Part shown: positions 1 through 8,189 of the stretch, piece after piece
Position numbering within the stretch: position 1 is the stretch's first letter
Layout of the letters: each line of letters starts with the position of its first letter
Assembly (NCBI GenBank): GCA_019417325.1
Contig: DXVO01000020.1
Coordinates: 1 to 64,000, forward strand
Direction of reading: 5' to 3'
Source: Parabacteroides sp.
GTDB lineage: Bacteria; Bacteroidota; Bacteroidia; Bacteroidales; Tannerellaceae
DNA: 64,000 nt
Made by a program: the position numbers and the translations under genes
Notes under the pieces: model-generated
The model's database searches: none
What the model saw: only the letters and a program-made list of their open reading frames with translations
Told to the model about the DNA's origin: nothing

Positions 1-6
1 TTTTTG

Positions 7-80
7 TGGTCCCACTTGGGCTTGAACCAAGGACTCCCTGATTATGAGTCAGGTGCTCTAACCAACTGAGCTATGGGACC
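7..80 (-). tRNA. tRNA with CAT anticodon (tRNA-Met, or Ile2)
   Basis: On the minus strand the sequence folds as a full cloverleaf. The 7-bp acceptor arms GGTCCCA and TGGGACC pair, and the T arm contains GGTTCAAGCC. The anticodon stem CCTGA/TCAGG encloses the loop CTCATAA, which places anticodon CAT at 44-46. The CCA end is not encoded: the bases after the discriminator A read CAA. A CAT anticodon can belong to elongator Met, initiator Met or lysidine-modified Ile2. The acceptor starts with a paired G-C, which argues against the initiator. I favour elongator Met but cannot exclude Ile2 by eye. Confidence 0.93.
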
Positions 81-158
81 TATTCAGAGGCTTGCTCTGA
101 AATCGGGTGCAATATTACGACTTATTATCGAGATATGCAAGTATTAAGATGAAAAAAC

Positions 159-1284
159 TTATTTTTCGGCTGCATCTTCTGCAGAAAATTCCATTAAATA
201 AGCCTTAATAAAGTCATCTATTTTACCGTCCATCACCCCATTAACATCCGATGTCTGATAATTAGTACGATGGTCTTTTACCCGGCGGTCGTCAAATACA
301 TAGCTACGAATCTGAGACCCCCATTCGATTTTCTTCTTGCCTGCCTCGATTTTAGCCTGCTCTTCCATACGGTGCTTCAGTTCCTTATCATAAAGGATAG
401 AACGTAATTGCCGCAAGGCATTCTCACGATTCTTAGGCTGGTCGCGCGTTTCCGTATTTTCAATTAGGATTTCTTCCTCTTCTCCGGTATACGGGTCTTT
501 ATATTGATAACGTAAACGAACACCGGATTCAACCTTGTTCACATTCTGACCACCAGCACCACCCGAACGGAAAGTATCCCATGATATGGCTGCCTGGTCT
601 ATTTTTACTTCAATCGTATCATCTACCAAAGGAGTCACAAACACAGAAGCAAAAGATGTCATACGTTTACCTTGGGCATTATAAGGAGAGACACGTACCA
701 AACGATGCACGCCATTCTCGCACTTCAGATAACCATATGCATAATCACCTTCTATATTTAGCGTTGCCGTTTTGATTCCGGCTTCATCACCTTCCTGATA
801 GTTCGCTACTGAAATCTTGTATCCATTCGCTTCCGCATAACGGGTATACATTCTCAGCAACATGGAAGCCCAGTCCTGACTTTCAGTACCACCGGCACCT
901 GAATTAATTTTGAGAACGCAACCCATCTGGTCAGCTTCCTGCCGAAGCATATTGCGAAACTCCAGGCTTTCAGTTAATTGAAGGGCTTTATTATATGCAA
1001 CATCAACCTCCTCTTCGGTAATAATTTCCTCCTTTACATATTCATAAGCTAATTGCAACTCTTCAGCCGCATCATGAACTTCATTGTAAAGTTCTATCCA
1101 CTTCTTCAGCTCTTTCACCTTTTTCATCTGGACCTCTGCCCGTTTGGCATCTTCCCAGAAACCGGGGTCATGTGTACGTAATTCTTCTTCTTCCAACTGG
1201 ATGGTCTTACCATCTATGTCAAAGATACCCCCTCAGCGCTAATTCGCGCTCCAACACATTCTGTAGTTGGTCTGATGTTATCAT
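159..1284 (-). CDS. prfB: Peptide chain release factor 2 (programmed +1 frameshift)
   Basis: RF2 reads UGA and UAA stop codons on the ribosome and triggers peptide release. The gene is in two frames. The first starts at ATG 1284-1282, encodes about 21 residues beginning MITSDQLQNVLE, and hits an in-frame TGA at 1219-1221. The main frame continues to the stop at 159-161. A +1 shift at CTT TGA C joins them into RGYLDIDGKT, the usual RF2 junction, giving about 374 residues in all. The catalytic GGQ loop is clear (GGAGGQNVNK). The stop-codon-reading tripeptide, SPF in E. coli RF2, reads SPY here (RVSPYNAQGKR). A naive ORF caller would start at the TTG near 1196 and lose the N-terminus. A good promoter lies just upstream. 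Confidence 0.97.
1218..1233 (-). promoter_or_regulatory. prfB: prfB programmed +1 frameshift site
   Basis: Read on the minus strand, the site is AGG GGG TAT CTT TGA C. A Shine-Dalgarno-like AGGGGG (1228-1233) sits three bases before the slippery CTT, which is followed by the weak stop context TGA C. This is the canonical RF2 autoregulatory site: when RF2 is scarce the ribosome pauses at TGA and slips +1 into the long frame. The stop is codon 22. Confidence 0.97.
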
Positions 1285-1314
1285 AATATAAATCTTATTT
1301 TATTAAACTTGCGG

Positions 1315-1345
1315 CAAAGATAAAGAAATAGTTGACAGCAGACAA
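1315..1345 (-). promoter_or_regulatory. Promoter of prfB
   Basis: The minus strand carries TATCTTTG (1315-1322), a perfect match to the Bacteroidota -7 consensus TAnnTTTG. A TTG about 20 bases upstream (1343-1345) is suitable as the -33 element. It lies about 30 bases before the prfB ATG. Confidence 0.7.
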
Positions 1346-1353
1346 CAGCCGGC

Positions 1354-3162
1354 TTACTCTACATACATTTCCTCTATCAGGTCCGCATATCTACGGAGTA
1401 CTACAGGGCGGCGCAACTTCAATGTATCCGTCAGCTCACCTGTTTCCATACTAAAGGGCTCTGCAAGCAAAACAAAACGCTTGATTTTCTCAAAAGAAGC
1501 CAGATTTTTCTGATGTTCTTCCACACGAGCCTCAATAAAACGAATAATATCTCTATTCTTCACCAATTCTTCACGGCTTTCGAAAGATAGACCTCGCTCC
1601 TTCGCGTACTGTTCAAGCAAAGGATAAGCCGGGACGATCAATGCACTGACAAACTTACGCTGGTCACCTATTACTGCAATTTGCTCAATATAGGAATCAC
1701 CACTCATCAACATCTCAATAGCCTGAGGCGCAATATATTTTCCGTTTGATGTCTTATACAAATCCTTTATACGTTCCGTAAAGAATAAGGTATCACCTTC
1801 CAGGCGGCCTGCATCCCCTGTCCTGAAAAAGCCATCTTCAGTAAATGCCCTTTTATTTTCGACAGGTTTATTATAATAACCACTCGTTACTGTTTTTCCT
1901 TTCACCAATATCTCACTATTGCTTTCATCTATCCTTACTTCCACTCCTGGCATAATAGTTCCGATAGAACCAAACTGAAAACCTATTTCAGGATAAAAAC
2001 AAACAGTTGCAGTTGTTTCGCTCAAGCCATATCCATATATAATAGGGATATTGACAGACTGTAAAAACTCGTTAACCGTATCTGATAACGGAGCTCCTGC
2101 TACAGGGAAAAAGCGTCCGCGTTCTATACCTAATACTTTTTTCAACAAAGTAAACACCGTATTATTATAGAACTTAAATTTCATGCTTAACCCGCACGGA
2201 GGCGTCAAGCCTTTGTTTTTATATTCCAGATTATAACGTCTTCCTGTTTCTATAGCATCCAGAAAAATCTTTCTCATCGTAGGAGAAGCCGAATTAATTT
2301 TTTCATGCACTCCTGCATACACTTTTTCCCAAAAACGAGGAACATTACACATTAATGTAGGATGTACTTCCGGCAATGTTTGCTGTATCTTCTTCGGGTC
2401 CTGGTTGATTGCTACCTTTACTCCTTTATGCAAGCAGTAATATGTCCATGCTTTCTCAAAAATATGTGTGAGAGGAAGAAAACTCATTGACAAATCCTTA
2501 TCTGTTACCATCGGTAGACGAACGTCATGAATACGCATAGCTTCCAGATAATTGGAATGATGCAGCATTACCCCTTTCGATTCTCCTGTAGTACCGGATG
2601 TGTATATAATAGTAGCCAGATCCTCAGGAACGGCTTCTTTCATTCGTACTTTTACTATTGTCTCCGCCTGGTTATTATCCCCTAAACGCAGAAAATCATC
2701 AAAATAAATCGATGTCTTATCTTCCGGATTCAACTTTACGGCAGAATCAAACACGATAATACGGTTAAGGACCTTTGAAGCCTTCTGTACCTTAAATGCA
2801 TTATTATATTGTAGCTGTTCGCCTACAAACAAGGTACGGATGCCGGCATCATTAATAATATACTCTATTTGTCCGGGAGAACTGGTTGCATACATTGGAA
2901 TTGAAACAGCACGGTTTCCATACGCTCCGAAATCCGTGTACAAACACTGCGGCATGTTCTGAGAATAAATACCGATATTCTCTTGAACTTCTATTCCAAA
3001 CTCTGCCATCGCCTTGGCAGTCAGCATAACTTTGTCGGAAAATTCTCTCCAGGAGATTTTGGACCATTTTCCGCTTTCATTGTCACGTTGCTTTAATGCC
3101 GTACGTGATCCATATTTCTCCGCCTGACGATGAATTAACTCGGCATAGTGGTAATAAATCAT
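1354..3162 (-). CDS. Long-chain fatty acid--CoA ligase (AMP-binding)
   Basis: This 602-residue protein of the ANL (acyl/aryl-CoA synthetase) superfamily should activate a fatty acid through an acyl-adenylate to acyl-CoA in the cytoplasm. The P-loop-like motif IIYTSGTTGESKGV lies near residue 185. YGYGLSETTA and the hinge region TERIKDLYKTSNGKYIAP follow, in the order expected for long-chain (FadD15/FACS-type) enzymes. The length fits the family. It is transcribed alone, with a TACATTTG promoter element 25-30 bases upstream of the ATG. The gap to prfB is small, but prfB has its own promoter there. Chain-length preference cannot be read from the sequence. It is clearly distinct from the second ligase at 46.9 kb. 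Confidence 0.92.
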   Translation of the reverse strand: MIYYHYAELIHRQAEKYGSRTALKQRDNESGKWSKISWREFSDKVMLTAKAMAEFGIEVQENIGIYSQNMPQCLYTDFGAYGNRAVSIPMYATSSPGQIEYIINDAGIRTLFVGEQLQYNNAFKVQKASKVLNRIIVFDSAVKLNPEDKTSIYFDDFLRLGDNNQAETIVKVRMKEAVPEDLATIIYTSGTTGESKGVMLHHSNYLEAMRIHDVRLPMVTDKDLSMSFLPLTHIFEKAWTYYCLHKGVKVAINQDPKKIQQTLPEVHPTLMCNVPRFWEKVYAGVHEKINSASPTMRKIFLDAIETGRRYNLEYKNKGLTPPCGLSMKFKFYNNTVFTLLKKVLGIERGRFFPVAGAPLSDTVNEFLQSVNIPIIYGYGLSETTATVCFYPEIGFQFGSIGTIMPGVEVRIDESNSEILVKGKTVTSGYYNKPVENKRAFTEDGFFRTGDAGRLEGDTLFFTERIKDLYKTSNGKYIAPQAIEMLMSGDSYIEQIAVIGDQRKFVSALIVPAYPLLEQYAKERGLSFESREELVKNRDIIRFIEARVEEHQKNLASFEKIKRFVLLAEPFSMETGELTDTLKLRRPVVLRRYADLIEEMYVE

Positions 3163-3187
3163 GATTCTTTCTTTTGAATTGATACGG

Positions 3188-3195
3188 CAAATGTA
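3188..3195 (-). promoter_or_regulatory. -7 element for the acyl-CoA ligase gene
   Basis: The minus strand reads TACATTTG, matching TAnnTTTG, 25 bases before the ATG at 3162. Confidence 0.6.
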
Positions 3196-3292
3196 CTCTT
3201 TTCTGCTCTAACAGACATGATATTAGCTCGTTTTTTACACAAAATCACGCAATTTGTGCAATTTACACGTTAAAATAAGATAAATATAGTAG

Positions 3293-3329
3293 TATGTATT
3301 GCATAGTACATAGGCAATACATATATTTG
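3293..3329 (+). promoter_or_regulatory. Promoter with palindromic operator for the padR operon
   Basis: A perfect 9-bp inverted repeat, TATGTATTG (3293-3301) and CAATACATA (3315-3323), overlaps the -7 element TATATTTG (3322-3329). PadR-family repressors typically bind dyads with ATGT/ACAT half-sites, and the first gene downstream encodes a PadR protein. Autorepression through this site is a reasonable inference. Confidence 0.65.
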
Positions 3330-3354
3330 TGACATAATTCAAATTGCAATACTA

Positions 3355-3681
3355 ATGAATGCAGAGAACGTAAAATCACAAATGAGAAAAGGAACACTGG
3401 AATATTGCATTCTATTGCTCCTGCGCAAAGAGCCGGCGTACACCTCTGACATCATCCAGAAGTTACAAGAAGCTAAACTGATTGTAGTGGAAGGTACCCT
3501 ATATCCTCTCTTAACCCGCTTAAAAAACAGCGAATTGTTAAGTTATCAATGGATAGAATCTACGCAAGGTCCACCCAGAAAATATTACCAGCTCACCCCC
3601 AAAGGCGAAGAGTTTCTCGGAGAACTGGAAACATCCTGGCAGGAACTGAATGATACAATAAACCACATCAGAAACAATTAA
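3355..3681 (+). CDS. PadR family transcriptional regulator
   Basis: This 108-residue winged-helix protein is of the short PadR (PadR-s1) type. The N-terminal half carries the characteristic run KGTLEYCILLLLRKEPAYTS followed by EGTLYPLLTRLKNSELL, the recognition helix and wing region. It heads a three-gene operon, 11 bases before the PspC-domain gene. A dyad operator overlaps its promoter. In Bacteroidota a PadR regulator commonly precedes PspC-domain and GIN-domain envelope genes, so its likely job is to control this operon in response to a membrane or small-molecule signal. The inducer is unknown. Confidence 0.92.
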   Translation: MNAENVKSQMRKGTLEYCILLLLRKEPAYTSDIIQKLQEAKLIVVEGTLYPLLTRLKNSELLSYQWIESTQGPPRKYYQLTPKGEEFLGELETSWQELNDTINHIRNN

Positions 3682-3692
3682 AACAAAAGACG

Positions 3693-4784
3693 ATGAAAAA
3701 GACATTGACAGTTAATTTGGGAGGTACCGTTTTCCACATTGATGAAGATGCATATCAATTATTAGATAAATATCTTTCCAACCTCCGCATTCACTTCCGC
3801 AAAGAAGAAGGCTCAGAGGAAATCATGAACGATTTTGAAATGCGTATCTCGGAATTATTCAACGAACGGACACGGTTGGGATACGAAGTCATCACAATCG
3901 AACATGTGGAGAATGTGATTAAGCGAATGGGAAAACCGGAAGAAATTTTCGACCACGAAGAAGAAGACAAGGAAGAGCCCAAAGCACATACAACCTTCCA
4001 GGAGAATGGAGGGCAAACCGGCAAAAAGCGACTGATGAGAGATCCGGACAACCGTATCTTAGGAGGTGTTGCCGGAGGTATTGCAGCTTATATGGGATGG
4101 GACGTAACAGCAATTCGTCTGGCAATGATCCTATTATTACTAATACCCGTCGCGCCTGTTTTTCCTACTGTAACTATTTATGTAATCTTATGGTTAGTAA
4201 TGCCATTGGCACGTACTGCCGCCGACAAATTAATTATGAGAGGAAAAAGTGTTACTCTTGAAAATATAGGAAAGACAGTCACCGATGGCTTTGAAAAAGT
4301 ATCCAGCAAAACAAACGAATTCATTCATTCGGAGCAACCACGCAGCTTTCTGCAAAAATTAGCCGATTTATTCGTAATGGCGATTGGCTTTATTTTGAAA
4401 TTCCTTGCAGTTCTGTTCGCAATCATATTAATGCCGGTTTTACTACTAATCGTTTTCGTTTTAGTTGCAGTAGCTTTTGCCCTGTTAGTAGGTGGAACAG
4501 GTGTACTCTATCATTTATCCCCATTCGGAATGAACCTGTACTCCGGAGCTCCTGTCTGGTTAACAATTATGGGCTGTATCGGAACTATCCTATTGATTGG
4601 TATTCCTGTATTCTCTTTGCTATATGCTGTATGCGGGCAATTATTCAAACTGAAATCTATGCCAGCATCTGCTAGATGGACCTTATTGGCGCTGTGGATA
4701 ATTTCGCTGATTTTGTGTACCGTATATTTTTACCAAACCGGAATCAACGGTTGGAGTCCCTGGGAGAATTTATTTACCATTTAA
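3693..4784 (+). CDS. PspC domain-containing membrane protein
   Basis: The 363-residue protein has a cytoplasmic N-terminal region (about residues 1-110) beginning MKKTLTVNLGGTVFHIDEDA, which resembles the region preceding PspC in Bacteroidota homologues. A PspC domain follows from about 113 to 172 (RDPDNRILGGVAGGIAAYMG, then a membrane hairpin). The C-terminal half has several further hydrophobic segments, at about 225-270, 285-315 and 330-350. PspC proteins are membrane stress sensors and toxin-like regulators in the phage-shock response. No pspA or pspB is nearby, so this is a stand-alone Bacteroidota form. It lies between the PadR regulator and a GIN-domain lipoprotein, suggesting an envelope-homeostasis module. 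Confidence 0.9.
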   Translation: MKKTLTVNLGGTVFHIDEDAYQLLDKYLSNLRIHFRKEEGSEEIMNDFEMRISELFNERTRLGYEVITIEHVENVIKRMGKPEEIFDHEEEDKEEPKAHTTFQENGGQTGKKRLMRDPDNRILGGVAGGIAAYMGWDVTAIRLAMILLLLIPVAPVFPTVTIYVILWLVMPLARTAADKLIMRGKSVTLENIGKTVTDGFEKVSSKTNEFIHSEQPRSFLQKLADLFVMAIGFILKFLAVLFAIILMPVLLLIVFVLVAVAFALLVGGTGVLYHLSPFGMNLYSGAPVWLTIMGCIGTILLIGIPVFSLLYAVCGQLFKLKSMPASARWTLLALWIISLILCTVYFYQTGINGWSPWENLFTI

Positions 4785-4805
4785 ACAACACAAATAACAG
4801 ACATC

Positions 4806-5540
4806 ATGAAAAAATCAAAATTATGGATCACCCCGTTTCTGTTGCTATTGATCGTAGCAACAACATCATGCGACATACGGACATTAAGGGGAGACGGGAA
4901 CGTTGCCAGCCGCGATATTCCAATCAGCAGCTACAATGAAATACAGATACAAGGAAGTAATATTGATCTGAATTATACACAATCGAACGATGCACCCTCC
5001 TTGAAAATAGAATGCGACCAGAATATTCTGGAGGCATTGCGCACTGAAGTTATAGACGGGGAGTTAATTATCCGTCCTAAAAACAGACAGGAACAGATAG
5101 CTCCTACTCGTTTTGTCATAACGACAAATTCATCCGCATTAAAAGAGTTCAAAATGGCGGGTAGCGGGAATAGCCATCTAACAGGTTTCTTACAAGGGGA
5201 TGAAATGGAACTTGAATTAGCAGGCAGCGGAACCATAACAGTCGATTCGCTTCTTGTCGATAAGTTAAACTGCAAAATAGCAGGTAGCGGCGATATCATC
5301 CTATATGGAAAAAGCAATCATACGAATGCCCAAATGGCGGGTAGTTGCAAATTAAAAGCATTTGACCTGCAAACGGAATCATTAAATGCAAAAATGGCGG
5401 GTAGTAACAACATCGAAATTACAGTAAACAAAGAAATTTCTGTTAAAATAGCCGGAAGCGGCAACGTTCGTTATAAAGGAAATGCAGATGTTATAAAACA
5501 AAAGATAGCCGGAAGCGGTTCCATTTCCAAAGTAGAATAA
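4806..5540 (+). CDS. GIN-domain (DUF2807) lipoprotein
   Basis: The 244-residue protein has a lipoprotein signal peptide (hydrophobic LLLLIVATTSC, lipobox Cys near residue 23). The rest is a DUF2807/GIN putative auto-transporter adhesin fold. Seven AGSG-like turns recur from about residue 118 to the end (MAGSGNSHL, LAGSGTITV, IAGSGDIIL, MAGSCKLKA, MAGSNNIEI, IAGSGNVRY, IAGSGSISK). This is the periodic pattern expected of a right-handed beta-helix with one turn per repeat. It follows the PspC gene by 21 bases and ends at an intrinsic terminator. It should sit in the periplasm or on the outer membrane. Its ligand is unknown. Confidence 0.9.
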   Translation: MKKSKLWITPFLLLLIVATTSCDIRTLRGDGNVASRDIPISSYNEIQIQGSNIDLNYTQSNDAPSLKIECDQNILEALRTEVIDGELIIRPKNRQEQIAPTRFVITTNSSALKEFKMAGSGNSHLTGFLQGDEMELELAGSGTITVDSLLVDKLNCKIAGSGDIILYGKSNHTNAQMAGSCKLKAFDLQTESLNAKMAGSNNIEITVNKEISVKIAGSGNVRYKGNADVIKQKIAGSGSISKVE

Positions 5541-5578
5541 ATTAGCTGCGATTTTTATTTCATTGTGTGTATAAATAA

Positions 5579-5611
5579 AGAAGGCCGTCCCGTCTCGGGA
5601 GGGCCTTTCTT
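5579..5611 (+). terminator. Terminator of the padR-pspC-GIN operon
   Basis: AAGGCC-G-TCCCG and CGGGA-G-GGCCTT form an 11-bp GC-rich stem with one mismatch and a 3-base loop. TCTT follows. Confidence 0.85.
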
Positions 5612-5728
5612 CTAAGGCTAACAAATTTATGAGTAAAAACCACTAATGAATCATTTTATTATGTAACTTTCTGCAATGAGTATCTATCTCTAAATAGAAA
5701 GAAACAGTTGCAAATATACGTAAAGTTT

Positions 5729-5752
5729 CTTGAAAAAAAATATTTTTTCAAG
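5729..5752 (-). terminator. Probable terminator of greA-HIT
   Basis: CTTGAAAAAA and TTTTTTCAAG form a 10-bp, AT-rich inverted repeat with a short loop, just past the stop of the HIT gene. It has no separate U tract, so it is weaker than the others. Confidence 0.45.
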
Positions 5753-5754
5753 AT

Positions 5755-6150
5755 TTACTTGAACGCATTTCTAATACGCACAGCCACATCTTCAAGTGCT
5801 TCGTGAGTTATCTCCAGTTTTTTTCCTCCAAAATACATATCAGATTCCTTTGTAATAGGAATCAAATGGATATGCGCATGAGGCACTTCCAGCCCCATTA
5901 CTGCGATACCTACACGTTTACATTCAATAGCGGTTTCTTGCGCTCGAGCCACACGTTTGGCAAACGCCATCATACGCCCGAGCATTGTATCGTCTATATC
6001 AAATATATAATCTACTTCTTTTTTGGGAATTACCAATGTATGTCCCACTGCAACCGGATTAATATCCAGGAAGGCAAAAAATTCATCGTCTTCCGCAATT
6101 TTATGGCTTGGTATTTCCCCAGCCACAATTCTACTGAATATGGATGCCAT
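5755..6150 (-). CDS. HIT family protein (HinT-like)
   Basis: The 131-residue protein is of histidine triad type, a purine-nucleoside phosphoramidate or dinucleotide hydrolase in the cytoplasm. The catalytic motif HAHIHLIP (H-x-H-x-H) is near residue 92, and the N-terminal SIFSRIVAGEIPSHKIAEDD stretch is typical of HinT. The gene lies 12 bases downstream of greA on the same strand, so the two are probably cotranscribed. The physiological substrate is not identifiable from sequence. Confidence 0.95.
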   Translation of the reverse strand: MASIFSRIVAGEIPSHKIAEDDEFFAFLDINPVAVGHTLVIPKKEVDYIFDIDDTMLGRMMAFAKRVARAQETAIECKRVGIAVMGLEVPHAHIHLIPITKESDMYFGGKKLEITHEALEDVAVRIRNAFK

Positions 6151-6162
6151 AACTATTTTATT

Positions 6163-6636
6163 TTAAAGCGATATTTCCATGATTTCAAAACTCATAACGC
6201 CGGAAGGAACCTTAATTTCTGCGATCTCTCCCACCTTTTTGCCAAGTAAACCTTTAGCAATAGGGGTACTAATCGCTATTTTGTTTTCTTTCAGGTTTGC
6301 TTCCGTATCCGATACCAGTGTATAAGTCATTTCCATGTTATTCTTTGTATTCTTAATTCTTACCTTATTCAATATCTGGACAACATCGGTAGACACGCGT
6401 GACTCGTCAATCAAACGGGCATTTGCAATCAACCCTTTCAACTGAGCAATTTTACTTTCCAGAAGACCCTGAGCCTCTTTAGCCGCATCATATTCCGCAT
6501 TTTCAGACAAATCTCCTTTATCACGGGCTTCAGCAATCTGCCTGATTACTTCCGGACGCTTGTTATTCTCCAAATCGTTTATCTCTGCCAGAATTTTATT
6601 ATAACCGCTTTCGGTCATATAACTAACAGCTGCCAT
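6163..6636 (-). CDS. greA: Transcription elongation factor GreA
   Basis: At 157 residues it has the standard length. GreA rescues backtracked RNA polymerase by stimulating cleavage of the 3' end of the transcript. The N-terminal coiled coil contains the conserved ARDKGDLSENAEYDAAKEAQ run, including the acidic tip residues D and E. The C-terminal FKBP-like domain ends SPIAKGLLGKKVGE and following. A strong ribosome-binding site (AAGGAGG) precedes the ATG. The best promoter candidate lies about 110 bases upstream, and a terminator-like hairpin falls in the resulting leader (see findings). The HIT gene follows after 12 bases. Confidence 0.97.
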   Translation of the reverse strand: MAAVSYMTESGYNKILAEINDLENNKRPEVIRQIAEARDKGDLSENAEYDAAKEAQGLLESKIAQLKGLIANARLIDESRVSTDVVQILNKVRIKNTKNNMEMTYTLVSDTEANLKENKIAISTPIAKGLLGKKVGEIAEIKVPSGVMSFEIMEISL

Positions 6637-6685
6637 ATTTAAATCCTCCTTCTTTATTTAAATTATTATTTATTTACTGAGCAAT

Positions 6686-6718
6686 AAAAAAAAGAATCCC
6701 GGCCAACAATCTGGCCGG
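6686..6718 (-). terminator. Terminator or attenuator upstream of greA
   Basis: On the minus strand CCGGCCA and TGGCCGG make a 7-bp GC-rich stem with a 6-base loop, followed after six bases by a long T run (the A run at 6686-6693 on the plus strand). It can end the thioredoxin-like gene transcript. It also lies downstream of the best greA promoter. Confidence 0.8.
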
Positions 6719-6748
6719 AACTCCTTTTTCCTTCTATTTAAGACTATG

Positions 6749-6779
6749 CAAAGATAGTAATTATTTCAAAACCTGCAAA
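6749..6779 (-). promoter_or_regulatory. Promoter upstream of greA
   Basis: The minus strand has -7 TATCTTTG (6749-6756) and -33 TTTG (6776-6779) separated by 19 bases, a full match to the Bacteroidota sigma-ABfr promoter. Initiation would fall near 6742, upstream of the hairpin at 6686-6718. Confidence 0.6.
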
Positions 6780-6830
6780 TAGGTTTAAAGTGCTTTACAA
6801 CATATAAATCTGAATGTTAGCTTTCATTCG

Positions 6831-7991
6831 TTAAAGCACCGCTTTCACATCAGCTTCCAATTTTTCCGCATCTTCCACCCGCTTAACCAGATTACCTTTA
6901 CGATCCAGAATAAAGAGAGCCGGCAAACGTTTCACATTGTACAGACCTGCCACCTGCGAATAAACGGATTCCGGGTCACGCACACAAACCCAAGGAAGGT
7001 TTGCAGCACCATTCCGCCAGAAATGGAAATCAGAATCCAATGATATCTGATATATCTCCAACCCATCTTTATGATAGCTGGTATATAAACCACCCAATGT
7101 CATATTCAAAGCAGGCGACCATTCGCTCTGGTAAGCGGTAAAGTTAATCAGCACCACTTTGCCTTTAGCTATATCCGATAGCTTAACAGCTTTTCCATAT
7201 ACATCCGGAAGCTCTATATCAAGGAAACTCACTTCTTTCTGCTCTACCTTTGACAGGTCTACCGGACGCTGGGCACGAAGAACTTTCATCGATTGGAGAG
7301 TCAGGTTATACAAATGCTTTGTACGGGGACTTTCCGGATAATAATGGTCAAAACTGGTCGCCACAGCACCATAAGCCCTCACATCACTCTTATCATACAG
7401 ATCAAAGAACAACAACCCGTCTATCTGCTGGAATAATGCAAAATAAGCCGGAGTAGACATTGGAGCCGAATAAATGTATTTACGGGCAACTTCCTTATAC
7501 GCATTGGCAGCTTCCAATACCTTATTACGGTAAGTCGTATCCGAAATCATTTTATCTTCATAATCTTTTCTCAAACGGCTGATTACCTGATTGGCATCCA
7601 ACTGAGCTAAAGTTATCGCTTTAATCGCTTTACTGTTCTCCGAACCTTCCACCGTATAAGAAGTAGCGAACGTTCCCGCATCAGCCATGAATGTAACGGT
7701 TTCCGTAGAATCCACAGAGAAATTAATAAACTGATTATTAAGACGTAAACGATAGAAATCCGGATATTCCGGACGCTTTTCAGTAAACTTGAATTTGCCG
7801 CCGGCAGATAATTTTACAGAATCAAGCTTCGTTACAGTTGACAGACCTACATTTTCGATATACACAGTCTGTCCTTCAGCCCCTGCAATAACCCCTTCTA
7901 CTTTAAATTCTGATGAGTTATTGCAAGCTGACAACAGAAATATACATAAGCCTAACACTGTCAGTAAACGTGTGGATTTTTGTTTCATCAT
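6831..7991 (-). CDS. Thioredoxin-fold lipoprotein (DUF4369/TlpA-like), CXXC lost
   Basis: The 386-residue protein has a lipoprotein signal (LCIFLLSAC, Cys23). An N-terminal beta-rich DUF4369-type domain spans about residues 28-125, followed by an alpha-helical middle region. A C-terminal thioredoxin/AhpC-TSA-like domain starts near residue 255 (ELPDVYGKAVKLSDIAKGKVVLINF) and ends LYNVKRLPALFILDRKGNLV, with the cis-Pro of the fold (LPAL). Where TlpA or ResA have WCxxC, this protein reads AYQSEWSPALN near residue 288, with no cysteine. Disulfide exchange is therefore unlikely. A binding or structural role in the periplasm is more plausible. It is monocistronic with its own promoter and terminator. 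Confidence 0.85.
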   Translation of the reverse strand: MMKQKSTRLLTVLGLCIFLLSACNNSSEFKVEGVIAGAEGQTVYIENVGLSTVTKLDSVKLSAGGKFKFTEKRPEYPDFYRLRLNNQFINFSVDSTETVTFMADAGTFATSYTVEGSENSKAIKAITLAQLDANQVISRLRKDYEDKMISDTTYRNKVLEAANAYKEVARKYIYSAPMSTPAYFALFQQIDGLLFFDLYDKSDVRAYGAVATSFDHYYPESPRTKHLYNLTLQSMKVLRAQRPVDLSKVEQKEVSFLDIELPDVYGKAVKLSDIAKGKVVLINFTAYQSEWSPALNMTLGGLYTSYHKDGLEIYQISLDSDFHFWRNGAANLPWVCVRDPESVYSQVAGLYNVKRLPALFILDRKGNLVKRVEDAEKLEADVKAVL

Positions 7992-8020
7992 TTCTTTACT
8001 TCTTATTTAATAATCCGCTG

Positions 8021-8028
8021 CAAATATA
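8021..8028 (-). promoter_or_regulatory. -7 element for the thioredoxin-fold lipoprotein
   Basis: The minus strand reads TATATTTG, matching TAnnTTTG, 30 bases before the ATG. Confidence 0.6.
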
Positions 8029-8144
8029 CATTAATTTACAATTGTAACACTATTATTCATCAAATCTTACCCATTTTTCATAAAAAAAGAGTTCCCAGCG
8101 CGTATTTTATTTTCATTTTCATGTATTTACAGGTAAACTTTCAT

Positions 8145-8152
8145 TACATTTG
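8145..8152 (+). promoter_or_regulatory. -7 element for pnp
   Basis: TACATTTG matches TAnnTTTG and lies 37 bases before the pnp ATG. Confidence 0.6.
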
Positions 8153-8189
8153 CACCAATTTTTACAGATAGAAAAATAAGAAGAAGATT

